From contig NZ_JAAVUY010000003.1 in assembly GCF_018449695.1 (NCBI RefSeq), positions 186,001 to 250,000 of the forward strand: 64,000 nucleotides of DNA, given 5' to 3'. Positions 8,491 to 17,527 of this stretch are shown one piece after another (position 1 is the stretch's first letter; each line of letters starts with the position of its first letter). The DNA is from Bradyrhizobium sp. dw_411. Its GTDB lineage: Bacteria; Pseudomonadota; Alphaproteobacteria; Rhizobiales; Xanthobacteraceae. The translations under genes and the position numbers were made by a program. Below the pieces are notes generated by a model. The model was not told the DNA's origin, searched no databases, and saw only the letters and a list, made by a program, of their open reading frames with translations.

Positions 8491-9633
8491 TTATACGGTC
8501 GCGATGTTGGTGAGTTCGCGGCGCCGATCCTGCGTAACGTCCTGGTAAAGTTCCCTAAGCACTTGGTGGGTCTTTTTTACGTCGTAGAGTCGCCTGAAAC
8601 GGTCATAACCATGGCGGCCGGTGGCGCGCAGATCGAGTTTCGATGCACGCGTGAGTGCATCAACCAACGATGCGACTGAAACCGGGCTGCTCAGCACGCC
8701 GGTTACGCCGTCTTCCACAATTTCAGGCAAAGCGCCGACGCGAAAAGCAACAATTGGCTTAGCCGCGCGCATCGCCTCAAGCGCAACGAGACCGAATGCC
8801 TCCCAGCGCGACGGAATGACTACAAGATCGGCAGCTTCCAATTGCGCTTCGATTTGCGAACGATCCATCCATCCCAAAAGGGCCACATTCGGCGGAGGAT
8901 CCAGTTCTTCGTGTTTGCCGACGACCGATGAGCCGATGATTCGAACCTCGACCGTTTCATGCAAACGTCGCGCCGTTTCGACCAGCAGATCGTATCCTTT
9001 CTGACGATCGAGGCGGCCGATGAAAAGTACTTTGGTTTTTTTTGACACCCAGGGAACCAAATCGCTGCGAGGTGACGGGCGATTGGCCGAGATGCCATTG
9101 TGGACAAGAATCAGGCGCTGGCGGGCGATACCGGCATTGATCGCTTCCTTCTGTTCGTCCCCGGAGATGCAGACGATCCGATCGGTAATCCTGGCGAGCA
9201 TCAGTTCGACAAGCTTGGTGATCTGATGACTGAGCCGCGAGGTCTCGCGCGAAAAAGCCCAGCCATGGGGGCAATAGACCACCTGCGGTCCGCCACGCCT
9301 CAGAAACAGAATGGGCCGTATGACGAGGCCCGCGAATGTCGAATGGATATGCACGATATTGGGCCGGACGCGGCGAATTTGCTGGAGCGTCACGATCGCC
9401 ATCCGAAATAAACCCGGAAGGCTTCGGCCGGCACGCTCGAATACCGAGACTTCGGCGTCGGCGAAGCCTACGAGATCGCCGCGATGATCTGACGGTACGA
9501 CATAATGTACATTGTCGCCGCCGAAGCAGGCGCGTTGGTGGGGATGAAGCTCGTTGAAGTAAGTCGCAATTCCGCCACGAACGGTTTCGGCAACGTGAAG
9601 TACTCTCAGCGTGCCTGTCTCTTCATTCGGCAT
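8491..9633 (-). CDS. GT4 family glycosyltransferase
   Basis: A 380-aa GT-B glycosyltransferase. It starts at ATG 9633 and shows HVAETVRGGIATY near the N-terminus, HIHSTFAG in the acceptor half, VLFIGRLDRQKGYDLL at the start of the donor half, and an intact E-x7-E (WEAFGLVALEAM). It lies 158 bases upstream of the export lipoprotein gene and 92 bases downstream of another GT4 gene, all on the minus strand. Similarity of layout to WcaI/WbpY-like transferases is generic; the donor sugar cannot be assigned. Confidence 0.87.
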   Translation of the reverse strand: MPNEETGTLRVLHVAETVRGGIATYFNELHPHQRACFGGDNVHYVVPSDHRGDLVGFADAEVSVFERAGRSLPGLFRMAIVTLQQIRRVRPNIVHIHSTFAGLVIRPILFLRRGGPQVVYCPHGWAFSRETSRLSHQITKLVELMLARITDRIVCISGDEQKEAINAGIARQRLILVHNGISANRPSPRSDLVPWVSKKTKVLFIGRLDRQKGYDLLVETARRLHETVEVRIIGSSVVGKHEELDPPPNVALLGWMDRSQIEAQLEAADLVVIPSRWEAFGLVALEAMRAAKPIVAFRVGALPEIVEDGVTGVLSSPVSVASLVDALTRASKLDLRATGRHGYDRFRRLYDVKKTHQVLRELYQDVTQDRRRELTNIATV

Positions 9634-9725
9634 GGGGAACTTTCTGATCCAAACTCTGGAAGCAGACTCTTCATGTGCCTATGAAGCAATATTTAGACCG
9701 CCGTAATTTTTTCCTGAGCAATTTG

Positions 9726-10814
9726 TCAGTATGCTGTGTTTTCAAGAAATTTCAAAAACAGTGTTGCAGAATTACGCCATGAATATGCAGCGATGCGTTG
9801 CATCTGTTTGCTGCGCTCGTCGCTGGAAATTTGACCAGCTGCTATTCTTTCGAGCATCCGCTGACGCAGATCGTCAGCATCGAAGGGATCAAAATAGGCA
9901 GCCGCGTCGCCGCAGGTTTCTTTGACGGCATCGGCCGTCGAGGCGATGACCGGACAGCCCAATAACATCGCTTCAAGCGGCGGTACGCCAAAGCCTTCGT
10001 AGAGACTCGGAAACACAAAGGCTGCTGCGCGCGCATAGAGCGCTGCAATTTCTTCATCGCTGAGGCGGCCTGCCAAGATAATGCCATCTTCGGCGGCCGT
10101 TACGCCGCCTTGAAAGACTTTGCTATTGTCGCCACCGACCACAACGAGTGGAACGTCGGGTCGCTTCAGCCGCCGCGCCGCTTCGATGGCCAGGGAAATA
10201 TTCTTGTTCTTGTTCATGGAGCCGACCGAAAGAAAGAAATGAGCGGCTTTCAGCCCCAGCCGGTCGATGATTCCAAAGTCTGGAACGGTCGTGGCAAAAT
10301 GTTCGGCGCTATTTGGGAATACCGGAATTGATTCGGGCCGCAACCACAGCACCGATGCGAGTTCGCGGCGGGAAAACTGTGAAACCGTCGCAATCGTGGC
10401 CTTGCGTGCGAGCAGGTGGCCGAGGGTACGGTGGACCGCCAGATAGCTCCAGTTGAAGAATTCCGGTTTGCGGAAGACTTGCGCATCGTGAATGACAACA
10501 ATGTGTTGCGAATGCAGCACAGGTCCGGAATTCGCCAGACTGATCAGCCGGCCGCCCGCGGCGGCCCGCGCAAGGTCGACCTGGTCCCAGGCATGCCCGG
10601 TTCGCTGTCCGATTTTTCGAATCTCGATACGCTCAAGATTGAGAGAATTCCTGGCGTCGGGTGGGGCCAAAATCTGCCACGTTGCATCACGTAGCGCTGG
10701 TGGCGCCTCGCCTGAGGTCAGCAGCCGATCGACTGCCTTGACCATTTCGGCGGCATAACGTTGAACGCCTGTGGTGGACTGCGACAAAAACCGGCCGTTG
10801 ATAGAGATCTTCAA
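9726..10814 (-). CDS. GT4 family glycosyltransferase (mannosyltransferase-like)
   Basis: A 362-aa protein starting at TTG 10814, supported by GAGGACTG at good spacing. It has MKISINGRFLSQSTTGVQRY, a form common in rhamnosyl- and mannosyltransferases of the GT4 group, the FFLSVGSMNKNKN donor-half opening, and an intact E-x7-E motif (YEGFGVPPLEAM). It is the first gene of the minus-strand polysaccharide set and is divergent from the type I secretion genes across a 380-base spacer. The donor sugar is inferred only loosely from the N-terminal pattern. Confidence 0.85.
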   Translation of the reverse strand: MKISINGRFLSQSTTGVQRYAAEMVKAVDRLLTSGEAPPALRDATWQILAPPDARNSLNLERIEIRKIGQRTGHAWDQVDLARAAAGGRLISLANSGPVLHSQHIVVIHDAQVFRKPEFFNWSYLAVHRTLGHLLARKATIATVSQFSRRELASVLWLRPESIPVFPNSAEHFATTVPDFGIIDRLGLKAAHFFLSVGSMNKNKNISLAIEAARRLKRPDVPLVVVGGDNSKVFQGGVTAAEDGIILAGRLSDEEIAALYARAAAFVFPSLYEGFGVPPLEAMLLGCPVIASTADAVKETCGDAAAYFDPFDADDLRQRMLERIAAGQISSDERSKQMQRIAAYSWRNSATLFLKFLENTAY

Positions 10815-11194
10815 AGTCAGTCCTCTTTGATGACATCAAATCGGGCAGCCTGGAATTTGAGCAAGCTTGGCATCCTGATCGACGCGCAGGTTCGATATCA
10901 CACCCAGCATCGCGATGATTGTGAACAATGCATGGTGATCCCGGTTCGATCGCATAACAACTCATCGCAATTGTGTTCAACCGGTTCGGGTTCCGCATAG
11001 TCGATTTTCATCGGACCGTCACTGTTAATCCCACATTGAATACAATCATGCATGCTGCAACGTATCATCCGGTTTCGCACGCCGCTGCAGAGTTGCGAAA
11101 CACATTTCGGCTGATGTGATTGCGCACACGCGTCGCCAGCTCAAAATACGGCCTCTGGCGTGGATGGATTTTCACAGTGAACATTTCGGGGCCA
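10815..11194. other. Divergent intergenic region between GT4 gene and type I secretion genes
   Basis: No gene is supported here. The stretch is richer in A/T than its flanks and should contain the divergent promoters. I see a short inverted repeat ATTG-N4-CAAT (near 11036) and TTTCGC...GCGAAA (about 11073-11100), but nothing that identifies a regulator. Confidence 0.4.
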
Positions 11195-12892
11195 ATGAAG
11201 ATCAGCGCTATTCTCAATACCGGGGTGAAGTCGTGCGTGCCGGCCGTCGCCACAACCGTCATCTTCAGCTTCTTCATCAATCTGCTCGCCTTCACGAGTC
11301 CTCTCTACATGCTGCAAATCTATGACAGGGTCATCGGCAGCCGGAGTGAAGTTACGCTGCTCGGTATCACGCTTCTTGTTGGCTATCTTTTGATCATCAA
11401 CGCATTGCTGGAGATGCTGCGCGCGCGCCTGATGGTGCAGGCCAGTCTGGCGTTTGACGGCAAACTCGCAGGCGCGGTGTTCGATGCGACGCATTTCGCC
11501 GGATTGCGGTGGCCCCGTCTGGCGCAAGGGCAATCCTTGCGCGATCTCGACGCGCTGCGCGAATTTGTTGCCGGCCCGGGACTGATCGCGCTCTGTGATC
11601 TCCTGTGGATGCCGATTTTCGTGACCGCGTGCTTTATTCTACATGCATGGTTTGGTGCGATCGCGATCGGCGGGGCCGTCCTTATTCTGACGCTGACGCT
11701 CGCCAGCGAGTTGGCGACGACGCATTTGTTGGGGCGGGCATCCAGATCATCTGCCGCAGCGACGCAAAGTGCGGTATCCGCCTTGCGCAATTCAGAAGTC
11801 ATTCAGGCGATGGGGATGCTTGGCGTATTGCGCGAGGCGTGGCTGCAGCACCATGACGGCGTGCTCAATTCGCAGGCATCGGCCGGTGGCCGCTCCGGAT
11901 TGATTTCGGCAGCCTCCAAATTCGTCCGGATGTTCCTGCAGACCATGATCCTTGGCCTCGGTGCCTATCTCGCGATCCATAACGAGATTTCGCCGGGCAT
12001 GATTATCGCCGCATCGATCTTTGTCGGCCGCGCGCTCGGCCCGGTGGAAGGCATCGTCGGCAACTGGAATGGACTGACCAACGCGCGCAACAGCTGGGCG
12101 CGGCTGGTCAAATTATTCGTGGTGGCAGGAGAGCAGACGCCTCAACTGGCTTTGCCGCGTCCACTCGGACATTTGAAACTCGTATCCGTGACCGCCGGGC
12201 CGCCGGAGCAGCCGAATCCTACCTTGCATCATATCTCCTTTGAGGTGCTGCCGGGCGAGGTCCTTGGCGTGGTCGGTCCGAGCGCTGCGGGAAAATCCAG
12301 TCTGGCCCGGGTCATGACAGGCGTTTGGCCGCCTGTATCAGGGCAGGTACGGCTGGACGGATCTAATCTGGCGCATTGGGATCCGCAGCAGCTCGGCCAG
12401 TATCTCGGTTATCTGCCGCAGGATATCGAACTGTTTTCCGGCACCGTCGCCCAGAACATTGCGCGCTTCCGGCAGGTCGACAGCGAGACGATCATCGATA
12501 CCGCACGGCTTTGCGGTTGCCATGAGATGATCCAGGCGCTGCCGAATGGTTACAACACGCCGATCGGCGAGAGCGGCGCGGCGCTTTCGGGTGGTCAACG
12601 CCAGCGCATCGGGCTGGCCCGCGCATTTCTTGACCGTCCGTCGCTTGTCGTTCTCGATGAGCCCAACGCCAGCCTCGACCAAAGCGGTGAGGATGAATTG
12701 ATCGGGACAATCCGCCGGTTTCGGTCGTTCGGATGCACGATCGTCCTTATCACCCACAAGATCAATATATTGGCGGTCGCGGACAAGGTTCTGATCTTGG
12801 CCAATGGCCGAATGCAGGGTTTTGGTACGCGCGAAGAGGTGCTCGATCCCCTGATCGCGCCGCAGCCGGTCAAGACGGCGGCGATTCGATGA
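11195..12892 (+). CDS. Type I secretion ABC transporter, PrtD family
   Basis: Start ATG 11195 (preceded by CGGGG) gives 565 aa, the usual PrtD length; an open frame continues upstream to a TTG at 11120 but adds unlikely sequence. The N-terminal half has about six membrane segments, including FINLLAFTSPLYMLQIYDRVI, typical of PrtD/HlyB-like exporters without a peptidase domain. The ATPase half shows Walker A GPSAAGKSS, signature LSGGQRQRIGLARAF, Walker B LVVLDEPNASLD and the switch His in ITHK. Such proteins export RTX-type proteins together with an HlyD adaptor and TolC; the adaptor gene overlaps its stop, while TolC is not in the window. A candidate substrate is the protein at 1-564. Confidence 0.92.
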   Translation: MKISAILNTGVKSCVPAVATTVIFSFFINLLAFTSPLYMLQIYDRVIGSRSEVTLLGITLLVGYLLIINALLEMLRARLMVQASLAFDGKLAGAVFDATHFAGLRWPRLAQGQSLRDLDALREFVAGPGLIALCDLLWMPIFVTACFILHAWFGAIAIGGAVLILTLTLASELATTHLLGRASRSSAAATQSAVSALRNSEVIQAMGMLGVLREAWLQHHDGVLNSQASAGGRSGLISAASKFVRMFLQTMILGLGAYLAIHNEISPGMIIAASIFVGRALGPVEGIVGNWNGLTNARNSWARLVKLFVVAGEQTPQLALPRPLGHLKLVSVTAGPPEQPNPTLHHISFEVLPGEVLGVVGPSAAGKSSLARVMTGVWPPVSGQVRLDGSNLAHWDPQQLGQYLGYLPQDIELFSGTVAQNIARFRQVDSETIIDTARLCGCHEMIQALPNGYNTPIGESGAALSGGQRQRIGLARAFLDRPSLVVLDEPNASLDQSGEDELIGTIRRFRSFGCTIVLITHKINILAVADKVLILANGRMQGFGTREEVLDPLIAPQPVKTAAIR

Positions 12893-14223
12893 AGGGTGAC
12901 GCGATGTTGATGTTGGGCTTCGGCAATTCGACGGCTCCGGTTCGCGCGCAACGCCGGACCGCGCTCGTCGGCTACACGCTGATCATCCTCACGTTCGGCG
13001 TGATGGGAGGATGGGCCGCTGTTGCGCCGCTCAATCGCGGCGTGGTGGCGCAGGGCGTCGTCATGATCGAAGATAACCGCAAGGTGGTTCAACATTTCGA
13101 AGGCGGCATCGTCAATCAGATCCTGGTCAGGGAAGGACAGTCGGTCGGAGAGGGTGAGGTGTTGCTGCGGCTATCGCCGGTCGCGGCCGGTTCCAATCTC
13201 GATACTATTCGCAACCAGCTCGATAGTGCGCTGGCGCTGGAGGCCTCGCTCACCGCCGAACTTGCGGGGCGTGACAGCATCGTGTTTCCTCAGCAACTGC
13301 TGGCGCGGCAGGACAGCACGCCTACCGTCGCCCGCATGATCGAAGATCAAACGGTTCAGTTCGAAGAGCGCAAGCGTTCGCGCGATGCGCAGGTCACTTT
13401 GATCGAAGCCAAGATCAAACAGCTCGAAACCGAAACCGAAGGCATCGCGGTTGAGAAGTCTTCGACTGAAAAGCAGATCGGATTTCTCGACGAGGAATTG
13501 ACCGGCCTTCGCTATCTGAAGGAAAAAGGCCTGATTCCGGTGACACGCGTGCTGTCCATGGAAAGGGAACACACCCGTCTCGAGGGAGTCGTCGGCCGCG
13601 CGGTTGCGGATACGGCAAAAGCCGCCAACGGGATGAACGAGGCGCGGCTGCAGGTCATCCAGTTGAAACAGAAATTCCAGGAAGAGGTGTCTTCCCAGCT
13701 CCTGGACACGCGCCAGAAAATCGAAGCGGCCAATGAGAAGCTCGTGGTCGCGCGCGACATGATCACGCGTCTCGATATCAAGTCGCCGCGTGCGGGAACC
13801 GTGCAGGGGCTCAAGGTCTTCACCGTCGGACAAGTCGTCCGCGCCGGCGAGTCGCTGATGGAAGTCGTGCCGAGCGGTGAAACGCTTGTCGTGCATGCGC
13901 AGCTTCCGGTCAATTCGATCGAGCATCTCAGCATCGGACAAACGGCGGAAATACGCTTTCCGGGATTGCATTCGCGCCAGTTGCAGATGATGAGCGGCAA
14001 GCTCGCCTCGATTTCGCATGACCGTCTTGTCGATGACGCGACCAAGCAGCCTTACTTCCTTGGCCTGATCAATCTTTCGGACGCTGACCTCGATGAGCAT
14101 TACCGTGACAAGCTGGTTGCGGGCATGCAGGCGGATGTCGTGATCGCCACGGGCGAGCGCACGGCCCTAGAATACATGGTTTCGCCACTGGCGGATGCGC
14201 TGCATCGTTCGTTCAGGGACTGA
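12889..14223 (+). CDS. Type I secretion membrane fusion protein, HlyD/PrtE family
   Basis: The start ATG 12889 overlaps the stop of the ABC gene (ATGA), showing translational coupling; the open frame extends further upstream but that part is a shadow of the ABC gene. The 444-aa protein has one N-terminal membrane segment (LVGYTLIILTFGVMGGWAAV), a lipoyl-like half (VQHFEGGIVNQILVREGQSV), a long coiled-coil hairpin (residues about 110-290), the second lipoyl half (IKSPRAGTVQGLKVFTVGQVV) and the C-terminal beta domain. It bridges the inner membrane exporter and a TolC-like channel. Confidence 0.92.
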   Translation: MKGDAMLMLGFGNSTAPVRAQRRTALVGYTLIILTFGVMGGWAAVAPLNRGVVAQGVVMIEDNRKVVQHFEGGIVNQILVREGQSVGEGEVLLRLSPVAAGSNLDTIRNQLDSALALEASLTAELAGRDSIVFPQQLLARQDSTPTVARMIEDQTVQFEERKRSRDAQVTLIEAKIKQLETETEGIAVEKSSTEKQIGFLDEELTGLRYLKEKGLIPVTRVLSMEREHTRLEGVVGRAVADTAKAANGMNEARLQVIQLKQKFQEEVSSQLLDTRQKIEAANEKLVVARDMITRLDIKSPRAGTVQGLKVFTVGQVVRAGESLMEVVPSGETLVVHAQLPVNSIEHLSIGQTAEIRFPGLHSRQLQMMSGKLASISHDRLVDDATKQPYFLGLINLSDADLDEHYRDKLVAGMQADVVIATGERTALEYMVSPLADALHRSFRD

Positions 14224-14278
14224 CGCGCCAATGGTGAGCCAATGGTGATATGTCTCGCAAGTGTTGGATTATCGATAG

Positions 14279-15310
14279 ATGGGGAGAAATGCGTTGGCTT
14301 CAGGATCTGTTCTCGTTACCGGGGCCGCCGGATTCATCGGCATGCAGGTGTGCGAGCGATTGCTCGCGCGCGGCGATCAGGTCGTCGGTGTTGACGCGCT
14401 CACGCCTTATTACGATCCGGCGCTGAAACGCGCCCGGCTCAATTATCTGAAGCAGCACACAGGTTTCACCTTCTATGAGAAGGATCTGGCGGATACCGAA
14501 GCGACGGGGGATGTTTTCAGCGCCGCAAAGCCTGACCGCGTTGTGCATCTGGCGGCGCAGCCGGGTGTGCGGGCGTCTATTGACGATCCGTTCACCTGCA
14601 TCCGCGCCAATTGCGATGCGTTCGTCAGCGTGCTCGAGAATGCCCGCCGTCATGAGGTGAAGCATCTGGTATTTGCGTCATCGAGCTCGGTTTACGGCGC
14701 GAACCGCACTTTGCCGTATGCGACACACCAATCCGTCGATCATCCCGTGAGCCTGTATGCGGCCAGCAAAAAGGCCAATGAGTTGATGGCGCATACCTAT
14801 GCGCATGTTCATGGATTGCCGGTCACGGGGCTGCGCTTCTTTACGGTCTATGGTCCGTGGGGCAGGCCTGACATGGCCGTCTATATTTTCACGCGCGCGA
14901 TTTTTGAGAATACGCCGATCAAGATCTTCAACAATGGAAACATGCGGCGCGATTTCACTTACGTCGATGATATTGCCGAGGGCGTATTGCGGACGCTGGA
15001 TCGTCCGGCGGCGCCCAATCCCGCCTGGGATCCGGAACGGCCGGAGGCGGCCACGAGCTCGGCGCCCTATCGAATCTACAATATCGGCAACAACCAGCCG
15101 GTGAACCTGCTGGATTTCGTGGCGTCGCTGGAGAGGATCATTGGCAAGCCGGCCATTCGGGATCTTCGCCCGATGCAGGCGGGCGACGTGTTGGAGACCT
15201 GCGCCGATATTTCCGCGCTTCAACGCGACGTCGGGTTCGCTCCTTCGACGCCGCTTGCGGAGGGGCTCAGCAAATTTGTCGCCTGGTACCGCGGCTACCA
15301 CGGCGCATAG
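14279..15310 (+). CDS. NAD-dependent UDP-sugar epimerase, UDP-glucuronate 4-epimerase-like
   Basis: A 343-aa extended short-chain dehydrogenase. The NAD-binding GAAGFIG motif lies at about residues 15-21, the catalytic Ser in ASSSSVYG and the Tyr/Lys pair in YAASKKANE. The long insert pattern (TVYGPWGRPDMAVYIFTRAI, MRRDFTYVDDI) matches UDP-glucuronate 4-epimerases (LpsL/CapI type), which make UDP-galacturonate for surface polysaccharides. ATG 14279 is taken as start; TTG 14294, with GGGGAGA at proper spacing, is a real alternative. It lies downstream of the secretion genes and presumably supplies a precursor to the nearby glycan pathway. Confidence 0.85.
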   Translation: MGRNALASGSVLVTGAAGFIGMQVCERLLARGDQVVGVDALTPYYDPALKRARLNYLKQHTGFTFYEKDLADTEATGDVFSAAKPDRVVHLAAQPGVRASIDDPFTCIRANCDAFVSVLENARRHEVKHLVFASSSSVYGANRTLPYATHQSVDHPVSLYAASKKANELMAHTYAHVHGLPVTGLRFFTVYGPWGRPDMAVYIFTRAIFENTPIKIFNNGNMRRDFTYVDDIAEGVLRTLDRPAAPNPAWDPERPEAATSSAPYRIYNIGNNQPVNLLDFVASLERIIGKPAIRDLRPMQAGDVLETCADISALQRDVGFAPSTPLAEGLSKFVAWYRGYHGA

Positions 15311-15440
15311 GTCTGACAAGACCAAGCCGCCTCACGCTGGTTAACAAACGGGAAATCGCGGGCGGCACATTTGACCCATGTGCCGGGCAAAATAGAAATT
15401 GGTTGGCGCTATCTTCCCGATCAAGAAACGGGAGACCAAC

Positions 15441-15662
15441 ATGAAAAAGAACATTTCCATCGTCGCGACGGCCATCGCCGCGCTCGGTATCGGCCTGCAT
15501 CCGGCAAGCGCTAGTCTGCTTGGTATGCCGATAAACCTGAAGGTTGCAATCGAGTTGCGCGAAGCAAGTGCGGCGGTTCCCGTCTGTCAGTTTTATACCG
15601 GCGACGCGCTAACCGGTTCGCTGCTGCAGGAATTGCTGGCGAGCAATTCGCAGGGCGACTGA
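15441..15662 (+). CDS. Small exported protein (73 aa)
   Basis: ATG 15441 is preceded by GGGAGACCAAC. The N-terminus is a standard Sec signal (MKKN, hydrophobic ISIVATAIAALGIG, cleavage near ASA at about residues 23-25), leaving a mature peptide of about 48 residues with a single Cys. I do not recognise a family. It is alone between the epimerase and another small gene. The signal peptide and ribosome-binding site together make it a credible gene. Confidence 0.55.
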   Translation: MKKNISIVATAIAALGIGLHPASASLLGMPINLKVAIELREASAAVPVCQFYTGDALTGSLLQELLASNSQGD

Positions 15663-15863
15663 GTAGACCCAATCTCGGTTCCGTAGTTTCACGGAACGAA
15701 TTCAGTTCAAGTTCCCTGCATGATGCGCGCCGATTAGGCAGAGCGCCTGCGATTGCGCCTAATTACTTAGGCGAAATGGTGCGTCGCCGCATCGAAATAT
15801 AAGGCCCGCCAACAGACTTTCTTTTATGTTGGCATTAACCAATTCGAAAAACGGAGAGGAAAC

Positions 15864-16028
15864 GTGTCGCCCACGATCATCGCGTTGCTGGCTGCATGGC
15901 TGGGATTGAACGTGGCCTTTGTCGCGATACGTTTTTACGTCACGGCGGGTAAGCGCCCGCGCGCGGCGCCGAAGATCGTCGGATATCCGATGCTCCTCAA
16001 CGTCGTCATTCGGCCATCGTCAAATTGA
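15864..16028 (+). CDS. Small single-pass membrane protein (54 aa)
   Basis: GTG 15864 is preceded by a strong site GGAGAGGAAAC; the frame ends at TGA 16026-16028. Residues 4-25 (TIIALLAAWLGLNVAFVAIRFY) form one membrane helix, then a basic tail (TAGKRPRAAPK). The arrangement WLxxN...F.A...Y resembles the N-terminus of the 96-aa protein at 1477-1767. Function unknown. Confidence 0.55.
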   Translation: MSPTIIALLAAWLGLNVAFVAIRFYVTAGKRPRAAPKIVGYPMLLNVVIRPSSN

Positions 16029-16087
16029 TTGCTTGATCGCGAGTGAATGCGCGACTGCAGTTCGGTTATCAAAATAAAGCAGCGTGA

Positions 16088-16441
16088 TTATCTGGCGCGA
16101 CTAATGCGAGTCCGCAACAGAAACAGGATCAACTGGCCCGCGCTGATCCCGCAGATGCCACCAACCGCTTTCACGACGGCGTCGAGCACGCGGCCATGGC
16201 GATCCGGTGTCAGCAACTGCAACGTCTCCAATCCAACCGCGCTTCCCAGGACGATGGTGGCCACAAGAGGCAAGCGGGCAGGGTAAGCCAGGCCGAAGGC
16301 GAGCCCCAGCAACGCAAACGCAGCGAAGTGTTCAAACTGAGGGCGCGCTAAAACCGGACGATCGCTAATTGGAGAAAGCGTCGCAAAGACAATGAAAGCG
16401 AGCGCCAGCCAGCCCACAATAATCGATACTCTTTGAATCAT
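16088..16441 (-). CDS. VanZ-like small membrane protein
   Basis: The core begins MIQRVSIIVGWLALAFIVFATLSPISDRP and has four predicted membrane segments, with the FEHFAAFALLGLAFGLAY and VGLETLQLLTPDRHGRVLDAVVKAVGG segments characteristic of VanZ-like proteins (conserved E-x-x-Q and Asp). I take ATG 16441; the open frame starts at ATG 16525 with GGGG upstream, which would add 28 hydrophilic residues. VanZ-family proteins are often found near envelope or exopolysaccharide genes; the molecular role here is unknown. Confidence 0.75.
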   Translation of the reverse strand: MIQRVSIIVGWLALAFIVFATLSPISDRPVLARPQFEHFAAFALLGLAFGLAYPARLPLVATIVLGSAVGLETLQLLTPDRHGRVLDAVVKAVGGICGISAGQLILFLLRTRISRAR

Positions 16442-16582
16442 TGTCGATAAATAAGCTACAAACCCTGTGATCTCAATGTTTTCTCCGCCGTATCGATTGG
16501 GTTCCCGGGCTGAATGGGTGAACATCGTTAACCCCGATATCCCGGTTAACCCTTAAATCTCCGGCCCGTATTGCAGCAGCCC

Positions 16583-17245
16583 ATGAGCCAGACCTACGTC
16601 ATTCCGGACATTCACGGCCGACATGATCTTCTCAACGAAGCTCTGGCTGAAATCGCCGCGCGGGGCGATGCCGGCGTCATCGTCACGATCGGCGATTACG
16701 TCGACAAGGGTCCCGACAGCAAGCAAGTCATCGACCGATTGCTGTCAGGTGTTGAGGGCAGCCGTCTCGTTGCGTTGAAGGGAAACCACGACGCGATGAT
16801 GGTGGAAGCGCTGCGCGATCCATCGAAGCTGGCGGCGTGGATCGCCAAGGGCGGAGATGCGGCGCTGGCTTCCTATGGCGGCAATCCCGCCGACGTGCCG
16901 GAAGACCACATCGCGTGGCTCGACCGGCTGCGCCTGATGCATGTCGACACCCACCGCATCTATGTTCATGCGGGTGTTGATCCCGATGTCGCGCTGGATC
17001 GGCAGAGCGAGGCGACGCTGTTGTGGAAGCGCTATCCGAAGGGATTCCCCGGCGGGTACGGCGATCGCCACGTCGTTCACGGCCATGATAATTTCCCCGA
17101 AGGGCCGCTTCTGTACGAAGGCCGCACCAATCTCGATACGCTTGCCTGGCGGACCGGACGGCTGACGATCGGGGTTTTCGACGATGACAGGCCGGGTGGT
17201 CCGGTCGATTTGATCGTGATCAGGGGATCGCCGGCGGAGCGTTAA
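16583..17245 (+). CDS. PPP-family metallophosphatase (serine/threonine phosphatase-like)
   Basis: From ATG 16583 the protein has 220 residues. The complete metal-binding signature is present: PDIHGRHD (residues about 8-15), GDYVDKGPDS, GNHDAMM, HAGVDPD and VHGHDNFPEGP. This matches bacterial PPP phosphatases such as PrpA/PrpB and related diadenosine tetraphosphatases, which are cytosolic two-metal phosphoesterases. There is no partner kinase adjacent. The substrate (phosphoprotein or nucleotide) cannot be decided from sequence. Confidence 0.88.
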   Translation: MSQTYVIPDIHGRHDLLNEALAEIAARGDAGVIVTIGDYVDKGPDSKQVIDRLLSGVEGSRLVALKGNHDAMMVEALRDPSKLAAWIAKGGDAALASYGGNPADVPEDHIAWLDRLRLMHVDTHRIYVHAGVDPDVALDRQSEATLLWKRYPKGFPGGYGDRHVVHGHDNFPEGPLLYEGRTNLDTLAWRTGRLTIGVFDDDRPGGPVDLIVIRGSPAER

Positions 17246-17317
17246 CCGGGCTGCGCTGGCGGACCTATTGGGGCTTCCGATTCGGCGTGTTAGTGATTCA
17301 GATCACGGTAGCCGCCG

Positions 17318-17370
17318 CTGGAAGTGGTCTAGAAAAGGCCCCTGCTTCCAGAGGTAAAGCCCCGGGCCTT
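17318..17370 (+). other. Interleaved inverted repeats (possible RNA pseudoknot or attenuator)
   Basis: CTGGAAG (17318-17324) can pair with CTTCCAG (17345-17351), and AAGGCCC (17335-17341) with GGGCCTT (17364-17370). The arms are interleaved, so both stems together would form an H-type pseudoknot, or they exclude each other. The element lies between the phosphatase stop and the response regulator start, with no T tract. It may also be only the 3' structure of the phosphatase transcript. Confidence 0.35.
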
Positions 17371-17527
17371 GTCGCATATTAGCCGGAATATTTGGTCGTA
17401 CGGATTGTCAAAAATACGGTTTGTGAAGAAAAAGTAACACACGATAACTGCCCTGTTCATAGCTCATTCACGCCGGCAGGCATCATCATGGTGGCAGATA
17501 TCGTGCGGCTTACATTTGGAGATCACC

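Noticed and set aside
8396-11061. Octamer GCTGCAAC at 8396, 8433 and 11054 upstream of glycan and secretion genes
   Set aside because: Three copies of an 8-base word in high-GC sequence are not convincing without a defined spacing to promoters.
13171-14100. A 309-codon minus-strand open frame
   Set aside because: It is antisense to the HlyD-type gene and lacks any family feature.
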